From positions 78,286 through 142,285 of the forward strand of contig NZ_CBXX010000011.1 of NCBI RefSeq assembly GCF_000577615.1: DNA of 64,000 nt, in the 5' to 3' direction. Source of the stretch: Herbaspirillum sp. RV1423. GTDB taxonomy: Bacteria; Pseudomonadota; Gammaproteobacteria; Burkholderiales; Burkholderiaceae_D. How positions within the stretch are numbered: position 1 is the stretch's first letter; every line of letters starts with the position of its first letter. A program made the translations under genes and the position numbers. Positions 16,864-25,742 of the stretch are shown piece by piece. The notes below the pieces were generated by a model that saw only the letters and a program-made list of their open reading frames with translations, ran no database searches and was not told where the DNA came from.

Positions 16864-18270
16864 ATGAATGCATTTCCCCCTTTGCGGTCGCTCGCGCCGC
16901 CGCTGCTCGCCATCGTGCTGAGCGGTTGCGCGAGCTTCAGCGACGACGGCGGTTTCGACGCCGTCAACCAAACAGCGCAACAGCGCCTGAACCGACCAAC
17001 CGGCTGGATGCGCTCCGAACAGGATGTCCATGTCGTCGGCCAGCGCGTGCGCGCCATGCTGGCGAAACCGCTCGGTGTCGACGACGCCGTCCAGATCGCG
17101 CTCATCAATAACCGCGAACTGCAAGCGTCCTACAGCGAACTCGGCATTGCCGAAGCCGATCTTGTGCAAGCCGGGCGCTTGCCCAATCCCGGTTTCGGTT
17201 TCAGCCGCACGCACAGCGGCGACGATATCAAGATCGACCGCAGCCTGTCATTTTCGGTGATGAGCCTGCTGACCATGCCGGCAACATCGCGCATTGAGGC
17301 GCGGCGCTTCGAACAAACCAAGCTGAAGCTGGCCGATGCCATGCTGCGCACCGCTGCGCAGACGCGCCGCGCCTACTACCAGAGCATCGCGGCGGAACAA
17401 AGCGTGGGCTATCTGGAACAAGTGCGGCAAGCCGCCGAAGTCGCGCACGAACTGGCGGCGCGCATGGCTCAACGCGGCAATTTCTCGCAACTCGATGCCG
17501 CGCGCGAACAGGCTTTTTACATGGAGACCTCGACGCAATTGACGCGCGCCCGGACACAAGCCGTTCAAGAGAAGGAAAACCTGACCCGCCTGCTGGGTCT
17601 GCGCAAGCAGGACGGCGCCTTGCAATTGCCGCCGCGCCTGCCTGACCTTCCCGCACAGGCCGTACCGCTTGGCGACATCGAAGCCATCGCCCTGGAACAA
17701 CGGCTGGACGTGCAATCGGCGCGACTGGAAGTCTCTGCCTTGCAGACCTCGCTCGGCCTGACCAAGGCCACGCGTCTGGTCAACGTGCTCGATCTCGGTT
17801 ATGTGCGCAACACCGAAAGCGGCAAAGCGGCTGAAATCGGTTACCAGGCCAGCATTGAAATCCCCCTGTTCGACTGGGGCGATGCACGTGTGGCCAAGGC
17901 CGAAGCGATCTACATGCAGGCCGCACATCGCCTGGCCGCCACTGCCGTGCAAGCGCAGTCGGAAGTGCGCGTCGCCTATGTCGCGCATCAGCACGCCTAC
18001 ACGCTGGCGCGCCAGTATCGCGACGAGGTTGTGCCGCTGCGCAAACGCATCTCCGACGAATACCTGCTGCGTTACAACGGCATGCTGGCCAGCGTGTTCG
18101 AACTGCTGGCCGATGCGCGCGAACAGGCCAACGCTGTCAACGCCGCCATCGACGCCGCGCGCGATTACTGGATTGCCGACAGCGAATTGCAACTGGCGTT
18201 GGGCGGACCGCTTGCGTCGGCGCAAACATCCGCACCAGAGAGCAAAACACAAGGAAAAACGCATGAATAA
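16864..18270 (+). CDS. TolC/CusC-like outer-membrane efflux lipoprotein
   Basis: A 468-residue outer membrane factor. The N-terminus is a lipoprotein signal with lipobox LSGC (Cys22). Two OEP repeats follow (ALINNRELQASYSELGIAEA and the second around LDVQSARLEVSALQTSLGL), with long helical segments and NPGFGFSRTHSG typical of this family in copper operons. It forms an efflux channel from the periplasm. No RND pump or membrane fusion protein is encoded beside it, so the inner partner must be elsewhere or it works differently. It overlaps the downstream copper oxidase gene by 8 bases. Confidence 0.9.
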   Translation: MNAFPPLRSLAPPLLAIVLSGCASFSDDGGFDAVNQTAQQRLNRPTGWMRSEQDVHVVGQRVRAMLAKPLGVDDAVQIALINNRELQASYSELGIAEADLVQAGRLPNPGFGFSRTHSGDDIKIDRSLSFSVMSLLTMPATSRIEARRFEQTKLKLADAMLRTAAQTRRAYYQSIAAEQSVGYLEQVRQAAEVAHELAARMAQRGNFSQLDAAREQAFYMETSTQLTRARTQAVQEKENLTRLLGLRKQDGALQLPPRLPDLPAQAVPLGDIEAIALEQRLDVQSARLEVSALQTSLGLTKATRLVNVLDLGYVRNTESGKAAEIGYQASIEIPLFDWGDARVAKAEAIYMQAAHRLAATAVQAQSEVRVAYVAHQHAYTLARQYRDEVVPLRKRISDEYLLRYNGMLASVFELLADAREQANAVNAAIDAARDYWIADSELQLALGGPLASAQTSAPESKTQGKTHE

Positions 18271-19645
18271 TCCCGCCAACAAACTCAGCCGCCGCGCCTT
18301 CCTGCAAGGTTCCGCGCTGGCCGTCGGCGCCACCGCGGTCAGCCGCATCGGCGCCGCCTCGCTGCCAGAGGCCGTCACGCAAGGCAGCGCCGGCACGCAG
18401 GCCCCGCTGTCGCCGCCGAACGGCCGCCCCTATCACCCGGTCGTTACGCTCAACGGCTGGTCGCTGCCCTGGCGCATGAACGGCGGCGTCAAGGAATTCC
18501 ACCTCGTCGCCGAACCTGTCGTGCGTGAAATCGCCCCCGGTATGAAAGCCAATCTGTGGGGTTACAACGGCCAGAGTCCCGGCCCCACCATCGAGGTGGT
18601 GGAAGGCGATCGCGTGCGCATCTTCGTCACCAACAGGCTGCCCGAACACACCTCGGTGCACTGGCACGGCCAGCGCCTGCCCAACGGCATGGACGGCGTC
18701 ACCGGCCTGACGCAACCCGGCATCCCGCCCGGCAAGACCTTCGTCTACGAGTTCACGGCCAGGCGCGCCGGCACTTTCATGTACCACCCGCATGCCGATG
18801 AAATGGTGCAGATGGCGATGGGCATGATGGGCTTCTGGATCACCCATCCCAAGAATCCCGACTTCATGCGCGTGGACCGCGACTTCGTCTTCCTGCTCAA
18901 CGCCTACGACATCGAACCGGGCGCCGCCACGCCCAAGGTCAACACCATGCTCGACTTCAACCTGTGGACCTGGAACAGCCGCGCTTTCCCCGGCATCGAT
19001 CCGCTGCCGGTGCGGCAAAACGACCGCGTGCGTATCCGCGTCGGCAACCTGACCATGACCAATCACCCCATCCATCTGCACGGCCATGAGTTCGTCGTGA
19101 CCGGCACCGACGGCGGCTGGACGCCGCCGGCGTCGCGCTGGCCGGAAGTCAGCGCCGACATCGCCGTCGGCCAGATGCGCGCGATCGAATTCGACGCCAC
19201 AGAAGAAGGCGACTGGGCGCTGCATTGCCACAAGTCGCATCACACCATGAACGCCATGGGCCATGACGTGCCGACCATGATCGGCGTCGACCAGCGCGAT
19301 CTGGCCAAGAAGATCAACAAGCTGATTCCCGACTACATGGTGATGGGCGACAAAGGCGGCTCCATGGGCGACATGGAAATGCCGCTGCCTGACAACACCC
19401 TGCCCATGATGGGCGGCACCGGTCCCTACGGGTCGCTGGAAATGGGCGGCATGTTCAGCGTGGTCAAGGTGCGCAAGAACCTGGCGCGCAACGATTACCG
19501 CGATCCCGGCTGGTACCGGGCGCCGCCCGGCACCGTCGCCTATGAATGGCGCGGACCGCAACAACCGTCCGCTTCCGCCCCCGGCAAACAACCTGAAACA
19601 GACGGCAATGCCGTCAACGTCGTCCGTCGTACCCATCAACATTGA
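18263..19645 (+). CDS. periplasmic multicopper oxidase (CopA/CueO-like laccase-type)
   Basis: A 460-residue oxidase beginning MNNPANKLSRRAFLQG, a twin-arginine signal. Copper ligands are all visible: HWHG (T2/T3), HPHAD, HPIHLHGHEF, and the T1/T3 motif HCHKSHHTMNAM, which fits HCHxxxHxxxxM exactly. A Met-rich C-terminal part (GDKGGSMGDMEMPLPDNTLPMMGG) may bind Cu(I). It probably oxidises Cu(I) to the less toxic Cu(II) in the periplasm. The start overlaps the end of the efflux lipoprotein gene; a purine-rich AAGGAAAAACGC precedes it. Confidence 0.93.
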   Translation: MNNPANKLSRRAFLQGSALAVGATAVSRIGAASLPEAVTQGSAGTQAPLSPPNGRPYHPVVTLNGWSLPWRMNGGVKEFHLVAEPVVREIAPGMKANLWGYNGQSPGPTIEVVEGDRVRIFVTNRLPEHTSVHWHGQRLPNGMDGVTGLTQPGIPPGKTFVYEFTARRAGTFMYHPHADEMVQMAMGMMGFWITHPKNPDFMRVDRDFVFLLNAYDIEPGAATPKVNTMLDFNLWTWNSRAFPGIDPLPVRQNDRVRIRVGNLTMTNHPIHLHGHEFVVTGTDGGWTPPASRWPEVSADIAVGQMRAIEFDATEEGDWALHCHKSHHTMNAMGHDVPTMIGVDQRDLAKKINKLIPDYMVMGDKGGSMGDMEMPLPDNTLPMMGGTGPYGSLEMGGMFSVVKVRKNLARNDYRDPGWYRAPPGTVAYEWRGPQQPSASAPGKQPETDGNAVNVVRRTHQH

Positions 19646-19660
19646 TCAAGGAGCAACACC

Positions 19661-20158
19661 ATGAAATACCAATATTTTCTTTCTGCCTTCGCCATTGCAT
19701 TCGCCGCTGTCGGCAGCGCCTCGGCGCAAACCATGTCGCACCATCATGACGATCACGCCGACAACAGCATCGGCCAGCCCGGCATGGCGGCAAAGGCGGA
19801 CCGCACCATCAAGGTCGACATGAACGACAACATGCGCTTTACGCCGGACGACATCCAGGTAAAAGCCGGCGACACCATCAAATTCATCGTCACCAACAAC
19901 GGCAAGATCAGGCATGAAATGATCTTCGGCAGCGACGCCCAACTCAAGACGCATTACGCCGCCATGCTGAAGAATCCTGAAATGGAACACGCCGACGACA
20001 ACCAGATCACCCTCGATCCCGGCAAGAGCGGCGAGCTGGTGTGGCAATTCAGCCAGGCTGGCACAGTCAACTTCGCCTGCCTGCAGCCGGGCCATTACGA
20101 TGCCGGCATGAAAGGCAGCGTTACTGTCGCGGCCAACGGCAAGACACACAAACATTGA
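19661..20158 (+). CDS. periplasmic cupredoxin-domain copper protein
   Basis: A 165-residue exported protein with a signal peptide ending near GSASAQ and a His/Met-rich linker (MSHHHDDHADN). The cupredoxin domain holds the type I copper ligands: the first His in NGKIRHEMIFG and the Cys-His-Met set in CLQPGHYDAGM. It should carry copper or electrons in the periplasm, handing over to the multicopper oxidase immediately upstream. It lies 15 bases after that gene and 23 before the CusF-like gene, consistent with one transcript. Confidence 0.9.
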   Translation: MKYQYFLSAFAIAFAAVGSASAQTMSHHHDDHADNSIGQPGMAAKADRTIKVDMNDNMRFTPDDIQVKAGDTIKFIVTNNGKIRHEMIFGSDAQLKTHYAAMLKNPEMEHADDNQITLDPGKSGELVWQFSQAGTVNFACLQPGHYDAGMKGSVTVAANGKTHKH

Positions 20159-20181
20159 CTCGATATTGCAAAGGAAAAATC

Positions 20182-20538
20182 ATGAAATACGCTTATACCG
20201 CCATTGCCTTGCTGGCGACGTTGACAACCGTCCTGCCCGTCGCCGGGCAGGACATGAACCGCGACATGCGTGCGATGCACGTCGCCGGAGCGGCAGCGCA
20301 AGATGCAATGCCCAAGGTCAGCGGAGAAATCCGCAAGGTCGATGTCGACGCCGGCAAGATCACCATTCGCCACGGCGAGATTCCCAATCTCGACATGCCC
20401 GCCATGACCATGGTGTTTCGTGCCGCTTCGCCGGATATGCTGAATCAGGTCAAGACCGGCGACCAGGTACTGTTCACGGCCAAAAAAAACAATGGCGCGC
20501 TGACCGTCACCACGATTGAAGTCTTGCCGCCCAAGTAA
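20182..20538 (+). CDS. CusF-like periplasmic copper-binding protein
   Basis: A 118-residue exported protein (signal peptide about 1-22, then GQDMNRDM). The CusF_Ec fold is recognised by SGEIRKVDVDAGKITIRHG followed by LDMPAMTMVF. Compared with E. coli CusF the His and two Met ligands are kept, but the Trp that stacks on copper is replaced by Met. It binds Cu(I) or Ag(I) in the periplasm. It closes the copper operon; no CusCBA RND genes other than the outer membrane lipoprotein are present. Confidence 0.9.
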   Translation: MKYAYTAIALLATLTTVLPVAGQDMNRDMRAMHVAGAAAQDAMPKVSGEIRKVDVDAGKITIRHGEIPNLDMPAMTMVFRAASPDMLNQVKTGDQVLFTAKKNNGALTVTTIEVLPPK

Positions 20539-20632
20539 GGCTGGCGACAGAAAATCGGACTATCATCTGTCAACTGAACGCGAAGACCGGAGCGGATATC
20601 CAGGACTCGCAACACCAACGACAGGAGACAGC

Positions 20633-22282
20633 ATGAGCGTCCACATCATCGACACCACGCCCGAGGCGTACAGCTACCCGCTGCTGATCAAACAATTGCT
20701 GCACGCCTCGCTGGCGACCGCGCCGGACCAGGAGATCGTCTACGGCCTGGCCCCGCAACGCCGCCACACCTACGCCGATCTCAACGAACGCATCCAGCGC
20801 CTGGGCAACATGCTGCGCGAGATGGGACTGCAACCCGGCAATACGGTGGCTGTGATGGACTGGGACAGCCATCGCTATCTCGAATGCTTCTTTGCCGTGC
20901 CGATGCTCGGCTGCGTGCTGCAAACCGTCAACGTGCGCCTGTCGCCGGAACAGATCGCCTACACACTCAACCATGCCCAGGCCGACGTGTTGCTGGTCAA
21001 TTCGGATTTCATGCCGGTGCTCAAGCAGATCCGCGGCGAGTTGAATACACTCACGCGCTGCGTGGTGCTCACCGACGACGGCACGCCTGCGCCGCGCGGT
21101 CCCGGCTTTGCCGGCGAGTATGAAGACCTGCTGGCGCACGTCTCGCCCAAGTGCGAGTTCCCCGACTTCGACGAGAATGCGCGCGCCACCACGTTCTATA
21201 CGACCGGCACCACCGGCCTGCCCAAGGGCGTGTACTTCAGCCATCGCCAACTGGTGCTGCACACGCTGTCGGTCGCTGCAGGACTGGCGCTGGCGCCGCA
21301 ACAAGGACGCCTGCATCGCGACGATGTCTACATGCCGCTCACGCCGATGTTCCATGTGCATGCCTGGGGCATGCCCTACGTCGCCACCATGGCCGGACTC
21401 AAGCAGGTTTACCCTGGCCGCTACGTGCCCGACACGATACTCAAGCTGATCGATACCGAGAAAGTGACCTTCTCGCATTGCGTGCCCACGATCCTGCACA
21501 TGGTGCTGAGCGCGCCTGCGGCAAAGGATGTGGACCTGTCGAACTGGAAAATGATCATCGGCGGCTCTGCCATGACCAGCGCGCTGGCGCAGACCGCGCG
21601 CGAACGCGGCATCGATGTGTTCACCGGCTACGGCATGTCGGAGACCTGCCCGATCCTGTCGCTGGCGCAAGTCCCCACCGACGAACTCGGCACCGGACAA
21701 GATGTCGCCACGCGCGTCAAGACCGGCCGGCCGCTGCCGCTGGTGGCGCTGCGCACGGTCGATGCCGACATGAACGATTGTCCGCGCGACGGCAAGAGCG
21801 CCGGCGAAGTCGTGGTGCGCGCGCCCTGGCTGACGCAAGGCTACCTGCATGCTCCGGAAGCCTCGCAAGCCCTGTGGGAAGGCGGCTGGCTGCACACGCA
21901 AGACATCGGCAACATCGACCAGCGCGGCTACCTGCAAGTCACGGACCGCATCAAGGATGTGATCAAGACCGGCGGCGAATGGGTATCCTCGCTGGAAATC
22001 GAAGAAATCATCGCGCGCCATCCCGCCGTGGCGGAGACCGCGGTGATCGGCATCAAGGACGCGAAATGGGGCGAGCGCCCGGTGGCGCTGGTGGTGCTGA
22101 AGCCGGATCAGGTCGGCAAGGTCGGCGCCGACGACATCCGCAGCCTGGTGCTGGCTGCCGCCGACGATGGCGTGATTTCAAAGTATGGCGTGCCGGACCG
22201 CATCGAGTTCGTGCGGGAGCTGGCGCGCACCAGCGTCGGCAAACTCAACAAGCGCGCCATGCGCGATCAATATCCGGGCTGA
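20633..22282 (+). CDS. acyl-CoA synthetase (AMP-forming, medium/long chain)
   Basis: A 549-residue ANL-superfamily enzyme; the ATG at 20633 follows ACAGGAGACAGC. The P-loop is YTTGTTGLPKGV, then GYGMSETCPI, WLHTQDIGNID and the C-terminal catalytic lysine region TSVGKLNKRAMRDQY. It activates a fatty or related acid to acyl-AMP and then acyl-CoA. The sequence best fits the medium/long-chain or methylthiopropionyl-CoA ligase-like group; the chain length is not predictable. It begins 94 bases after the copper operon and is probably a separate transcript ending in the hairpin at 22317. Confidence 0.9.
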   Translation: MSVHIIDTTPEAYSYPLLIKQLLHASLATAPDQEIVYGLAPQRRHTYADLNERIQRLGNMLREMGLQPGNTVAVMDWDSHRYLECFFAVPMLGCVLQTVNVRLSPEQIAYTLNHAQADVLLVNSDFMPVLKQIRGELNTLTRCVVLTDDGTPAPRGPGFAGEYEDLLAHVSPKCEFPDFDENARATTFYTTGTTGLPKGVYFSHRQLVLHTLSVAAGLALAPQQGRLHRDDVYMPLTPMFHVHAWGMPYVATMAGLKQVYPGRYVPDTILKLIDTEKVTFSHCVPTILHMVLSAPAAKDVDLSNWKMIIGGSAMTSALAQTARERGIDVFTGYGMSETCPILSLAQVPTDELGTGQDVATRVKTGRPLPLVALRTVDADMNDCPRDGKSAGEVVVRAPWLTQGYLHAPEASQALWEGGWLHTQDIGNIDQRGYLQVTDRIKDVIKTGGEWVSSLEIEEIIARHPAVAETAVIGIKDAKWGERPVALVVLKPDQVGKVGADDIRSLVLAAADDGVISKYGVPDRIEFVRELARTSVGKLNKRAMRDQYPG

Positions 22283-22316
22283 CGGCCAGGGCTTGCTCAC
22301 CAGCCTTCGCAATGCA

Positions 22317-22350
22317 AAACGCCGGCTGCGGGCCATATCCGCGCCGGCGT
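22317..22350 (+). terminator. rho-independent terminator after the acyl-CoA synthetase gene
   Basis: AACGCCGGC pairs with GCCGGCGTT across a 16-base loop, followed by CTTGTTTTT. It also lies close to the purU stop on the other strand. Confidence 0.75.
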
Positions 22351-22367
22351 TCTTGTTTTTCGAATCG

Positions 22368-23237
22368 TTACTTGAAAATGACCGTCTTGTGTCCGTTCAG
22401 CAGGATACGGTGCTCCGTAAACCATTTCACGGCGCGCGCCAGCACCACCGACTCAATGTCGCGGCCGATGGCGGTCAGGGTTTCCGGGCCCATCGAATGG
22501 TCGACGCGTTCAACGCCCTGCTCGATGATCGGACCTTCGTCCAGATCGCTGGTGACGAAGTGCGCGGTGGCGCCGATCAGCTTCACGCCGCGGTCATGCG
22601 CCTGATAGTAAGGCTTGGCGCCTTTGAAGCTGGGCAGGAAGGAATGATGGATGTTGATGGCGCGGCCCTTGAGCGCAGCACAGATCGACGGCGACAGGAT
22701 CTGCATGTAACGCGCCAGCACCACCAGGTCGATCTGGTTGTGTTCGACGATTTCGAGCACACGCGCTTCCTGCGCCAGCTTGGCGTCTTCTGAAGCCCCG
22801 GCCGCCAGCGGCAGATGATGGAAAGGAATGTTGTAGCTCGCCGCCAACTGGTAAAAGTCGGTGTGATTGGACACGATGGCCGGGATTTCCACCGGCAGCA
22901 GCCCGCTCTTGTAGCGGAACAGCAGGTCGTTGAGGCAGTGGCCGATCTTGGACACCATCAGCATCACGCGCGGCTTCTTGCCGGCATCGTGCAATTGCCA
23001 ATCCATGTTGAGCGAGCCGCCCAGCACAGCGAAATCCGCGCGCAGCGTTTCATCGGTCACGGACGCGTCTTCGGAGGCAAAATGCACGCGCATGAAAAAC
23101 AGCTTCGATTGCGCGTCGCCGAACTGGGCCGAATCGATGATGTTGCAGCCGTGGTCGGCCAAAAAACCCGACACGCGATGCACGATGCCGCGCTGGTCGA
23201 GACAGGAGATGGTGAGGATGTATTCCGGGTGAGTCAT
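22368..23237 (-). CDS. purU: formyltetrahydrofolate deformylase
   Basis: A 289-residue enzyme: an N-terminal ACT domain (about 5-85, ILTISCLDQRGIVHRVSGFLADHGCNI) followed by a formyltransferase fold. Active-site landmarks are VLARYMQILSP, NIHHSFLPSFKGAKPYYQA with catalytic His, and the later TSDLDEGPIIEQ containing the conserved Asp. It hydrolyses 10-formyl-THF to formate and THF, balancing one-carbon pools. The length is exactly as in the family. It stands alone; no glycine riboswitch or other leader element was recognised in front of it. Confidence 0.96.
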   Translation of the reverse strand: MTHPEYILTISCLDQRGIVHRVSGFLADHGCNIIDSAQFGDAQSKLFFMRVHFASEDASVTDETLRADFAVLGGSLNMDWQLHDAGKKPRVMLMVSKIGHCLNDLLFRYKSGLLPVEIPAIVSNHTDFYQLAASYNIPFHHLPLAAGASEDAKLAQEARVLEIVEHNQIDLVVLARYMQILSPSICAALKGRAINIHHSFLPSFKGAKPYYQAHDRGVKLIGATAHFVTSDLDEGPIIEQGVERVDHSMGPETLTAIGRDIESVVLARAVKWFTEHRILLNGHKTVIFK

Positions 23238-23633
23238 AGTCGATCTTGAAAGCGCTGTCGCCTGCCGCCTGCTCCGGATATGTTTCCAGAATGCAGCTAA
23301 AAAGGGCGAAAAGCGTTATTGTCGCATGCCCGGTGCATGCGCACAAAATCCCAGTCCCGAAAAACGGGCCTGGAAGCGATGAACAAGAGCTTGGAAATAC
23401 GGAGGAAAATGCCTTGGCAAGGGCCGTCAACGACCGGATAAATGACCAGACAAAGACCGGACGCAAACCGCCGCCGCATAGCGCCGCATGGCCTGACGAC
23501 TGATTATCCTTGACCGCACAACACCACAACGCCTCCGGAAAACTCCAAAAGGCATCGCGAACATCCCGAAAGACCGCGCCGTCAATGCTGCAACGGCTCC
23601 GGTTGTACCATGCGCTTTGGCGCCCGCCCCGGC
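23238..23633. other. 396-bp intergenic region without a supported gene
   Basis: Lies between the divergently placed end of bactofilin and the start of purU. Several short frames are open on both strands (for example 23246-23503 on plus), but none has recognisable similarity, and an ATG after GGAGGAAA at 23408 opens only a short frame. It should contain the purU promoter; I see no other signal. Confidence 0.5.
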
Positions 23634-24152
23634 TTATGCTGTCTTGGCCTGCAACAGCTCGCGCTGTTCCGCGTTGCTGCCGACCTGCACGTCGCCGCTC
23701 AACTGGCCGCCCTCTTCGATGACCAGTTTGCCGTAGCGGATCTTGCCCGAGACCTTTCCGGTCGAATAGATCACCAGCTTCTGGCGCACCGTCAGGTCGC
23801 CGTCGAAGTCGCCGCGGATTTCGGCCAGGTCGATTTCAGCGGAACCCTTGAAGGCCCCCTTTTCAGCGATCTGGATCACACGCGAATCCATTGTCGCTTC
23901 GACGCGGCCTTCCACCACAAGAGTGTCGCAGTCATTGATCTCGACGCCCTTGAGTTTGATATTGGGACCGACGATCAGCTTGCTGCCCATTTCGTTGGAA
24001 CCGGAATTGTTCGACTGCGGACTGGAGGTTGTCTGGGTAGCTGTCTTGGACACATTGGATACGCCCGGTTGCGCCAGATTGTTCGCGGCGCTGAAAGGAG
24101 TATTTGGCGAATTGGTTTCTCGTTTGCCAAAGAGGGTTTCTGATCGAAGCAT
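23634..24152 (-). CDS. bactofilin family cytoskeletal protein
   Basis: A 172-residue protein. The first 55 residues are polar and disordered (TQTTSSPQSNNSGSNEMG); the remainder is a right-handed beta-helix of the bactofilin type, with repeats such as GRVEATMDSRVIQIAEKGAFKGSAEIDLAEIRGDFDGDL written across about 70-120. The start at 24152 is chosen because CAGGAGATACC precedes it; the frame continues upstream without similarity. Bactofilins polymerise at the membrane and organise cell-wall enzymes or polar structures. Monocistronic, with a long AT-rich upstream region. Confidence 0.88.
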   Translation of the reverse strand: MLRSETLFGKRETNSPNTPFSAANNLAQPGVSNVSKTATQTTSSPQSNNSGSNEMGSKLIVGPNIKLKGVEINDCDTLVVEGRVEATMDSRVIQIAEKGAFKGSAEIDLAEIRGDFDGDLTVRQKLVIYSTGKVSGKIRYGKLVIEEGGQLSGDVQVGSNAEQRELLQAKTA

Positions 24153-24660
24153 GGTATCTCCTGAAGATAAATGTGCGGTGCAAGACGTGGCACTGATAGA
24201 ACAAATCGGCGACGCAATCATCATTTTTTCATCCCAATGACGACTACGTCCTCCGCGGAGGAAGAGATCGCTGTATCGCTGATGCCGATTGCGTTTGCAC
24301 GATATGAGCGGCACAAGGATCTCAGCGATTCGGCATATCGCAAATTAGAAAGTTCACGAGAATTTTGTAACAGTTGAATGAGATCGCGAACCTCGCGCGC
24401 AGCCTATTTTTAAACGCGTATAAAATTTTTCGACGCACGTAAATTTCGTTCTGCATCATCGCAGCCTTGCCTTCGCATGCATCGCTACAGGTGTCGCCAA
24501 TCGGCGACACCATCACGTCGCGCAGCATGGCTGCGATCCGCTTTTTTAACGTCGGCCTTCCCAAGTATCGTCGCGCTTCCCAACTTGACTTTTTGGATGT
24601 GACAAGAGATTCTTTGCCGCACTCGACGCGCGCGTCGCATAACAACTATTTGGGGTAAAC
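24153..24660. other. 508-bp intergenic region between divergent bactofilin and DUF898 genes
   Basis: It is markedly AT-richer than its neighbours around 24340-24440 and should hold both promoters. A 107-codon open frame on minus (24322-24645) lacks any recognisable family and a ribosome binding site. The only clear structure is the inverted repeat at 24490-24511. Confidence 0.5.
24490..24511. repeat. perfect 9-bp inverted repeat
   Basis: GGTGTCGCC-AATC-GGCGACACC has nine paired bases and a four-base loop and is not followed by a T-tract, so it is more likely an operator or an RNA hairpin in the DUF898 leader than a terminator. Confidence 0.6.
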
Positions 24661-25734
24661 ATGAGCGACACTCTCAATCAACCCGGCCAGCCCGATACCG
24701 GTCCCGGCTTTACGGGCGCGCCTGCGGCGCCGGCGACAGAAGCGTTTTCATTCAGCGGACGCGGTTCCGAATATTTCCGCATATGGATAGTCAACCTGCT
24801 GCTGTCGGTCGTCACGTTCGGCATTTATTCCGCGTGGGCCAAGGTCAGACGCTTGCGTTATTTTTATGACAACACTACTGTCGCCGGCACCAGCTTCGAA
24901 TACCACGGCAATCCCGTCGCCATCCTCAAAGGCCGCATCATCGCGGTGGTGCTGCTGTTCGGTTACCAGTTCGCGTTCAAGCTCAATCCGATCGTCGGGG
25001 TGATGACGCTGATCGTGTTTGCGATCGCGGTGCCCTGGCTGATTTGGCGCAGCCTGCAATTCAAGCTGTACAACTCCAGCTATCGCGGCATCCGTTTCGG
25101 TTTTCGCGGCAATGCCCGCAGCGCGTACAAGGTTTATCTGCTGCTGCCCGTCCTGACCTTGTTCACGCTGTATTTGCTGACGCCGTTCACGCACCAACGC
25201 ATCAAGCGCTTCCAGCATAATGAATCGCGCTTCGGCGCCAGCCATTTCTCGTTCGACGGTTCAGTGGGCGATTTTTACAAGACCTACCTGATCGGGTTCG
25301 GCATTTATATCGCCGGTCTCATTATCATCATCGCCAGTTTCGGCGGCCTCGCCATGATCATCTTGCGTAGCGGATTCGCGTACATGCAGGTGTTCTTCGC
25401 GCTGTATGTGTGGTCCTTCCTGATGTATCCGCTTTTCCTCACGCTGCTGCAAAACCTGATCTGGAACCATACCCGGCTCGACCAACATCGCTTCCGCAGT
25501 GAAATGCGCTGGCCCCGCATGATGTTCATCGCCCTCACCAACATCATCGGCATCATCGTGACGCTGGGGCTGTTCACGCCGTTCGCGCAAATCCGCGCGC
25601 TGCGTTACCGGATCGAGTCGATGAGCCTGCAGCCGGCCGGAAATCTGGATGAGTTCGTCGCCGACAACGAAGCGCATGGTTCGGCCACAGGGGAAGGCAT
25701 GACCGACCTGCTCGACTTCGACCTTTCGCTTTGA
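24661..25734 (+). CDS. DUF898 (YjgN-like) integral membrane protein
   Basis: A 357-residue multi-span protein. FSFSGRGSEYFRIWIVNLLLSVVTFGIYSAWAKVRRLRYFY (about 29-70) is the DUF898 repeat, echoed later by FDGSVGDFYKTYLIGFGIYI. About six to seven hydrophobic segments follow. E. coli YjgN is its closest known relative; the function is unknown. It is followed 8 bases later by an M48 peptidase gene, a pairing often seen with DUF898, so the two probably act together at the inner membrane. Confidence 0.9.
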   Translation: MSDTLNQPGQPDTGPGFTGAPAAPATEAFSFSGRGSEYFRIWIVNLLLSVVTFGIYSAWAKVRRLRYFYDNTTVAGTSFEYHGNPVAILKGRIIAVVLLFGYQFAFKLNPIVGVMTLIVFAIAVPWLIWRSLQFKLYNSSYRGIRFGFRGNARSAYKVYLLLPVLTLFTLYLLTPFTHQRIKRFQHNESRFGASHFSFDGSVGDFYKTYLIGFGIYIAGLIIIIASFGGLAMIILRSGFAYMQVFFALYVWSFLMYPLFLTLLQNLIWNHTRLDQHRFRSEMRWPRMMFIALTNIIGIIVTLGLFTPFAQIRALRYRIESMSLQPAGNLDEFVADNEAHGSATGEGMTDLLDFDLSL

Positions 25735-25742
25735 GCATCGCT

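Noticed and set aside
20570..22021. 483-codon open frame on the minus strand opposite the acyl-CoA synthetase
   Set aside because: Antisense shadow; the plus-strand enzyme has all ANL motifs.
24322..24645. 107-codon minus-strand ORF between bactofilin and DUF898
   Set aside because: No family, no ribosome binding site, and it would cover the DUF898 promoter and a palindrome.
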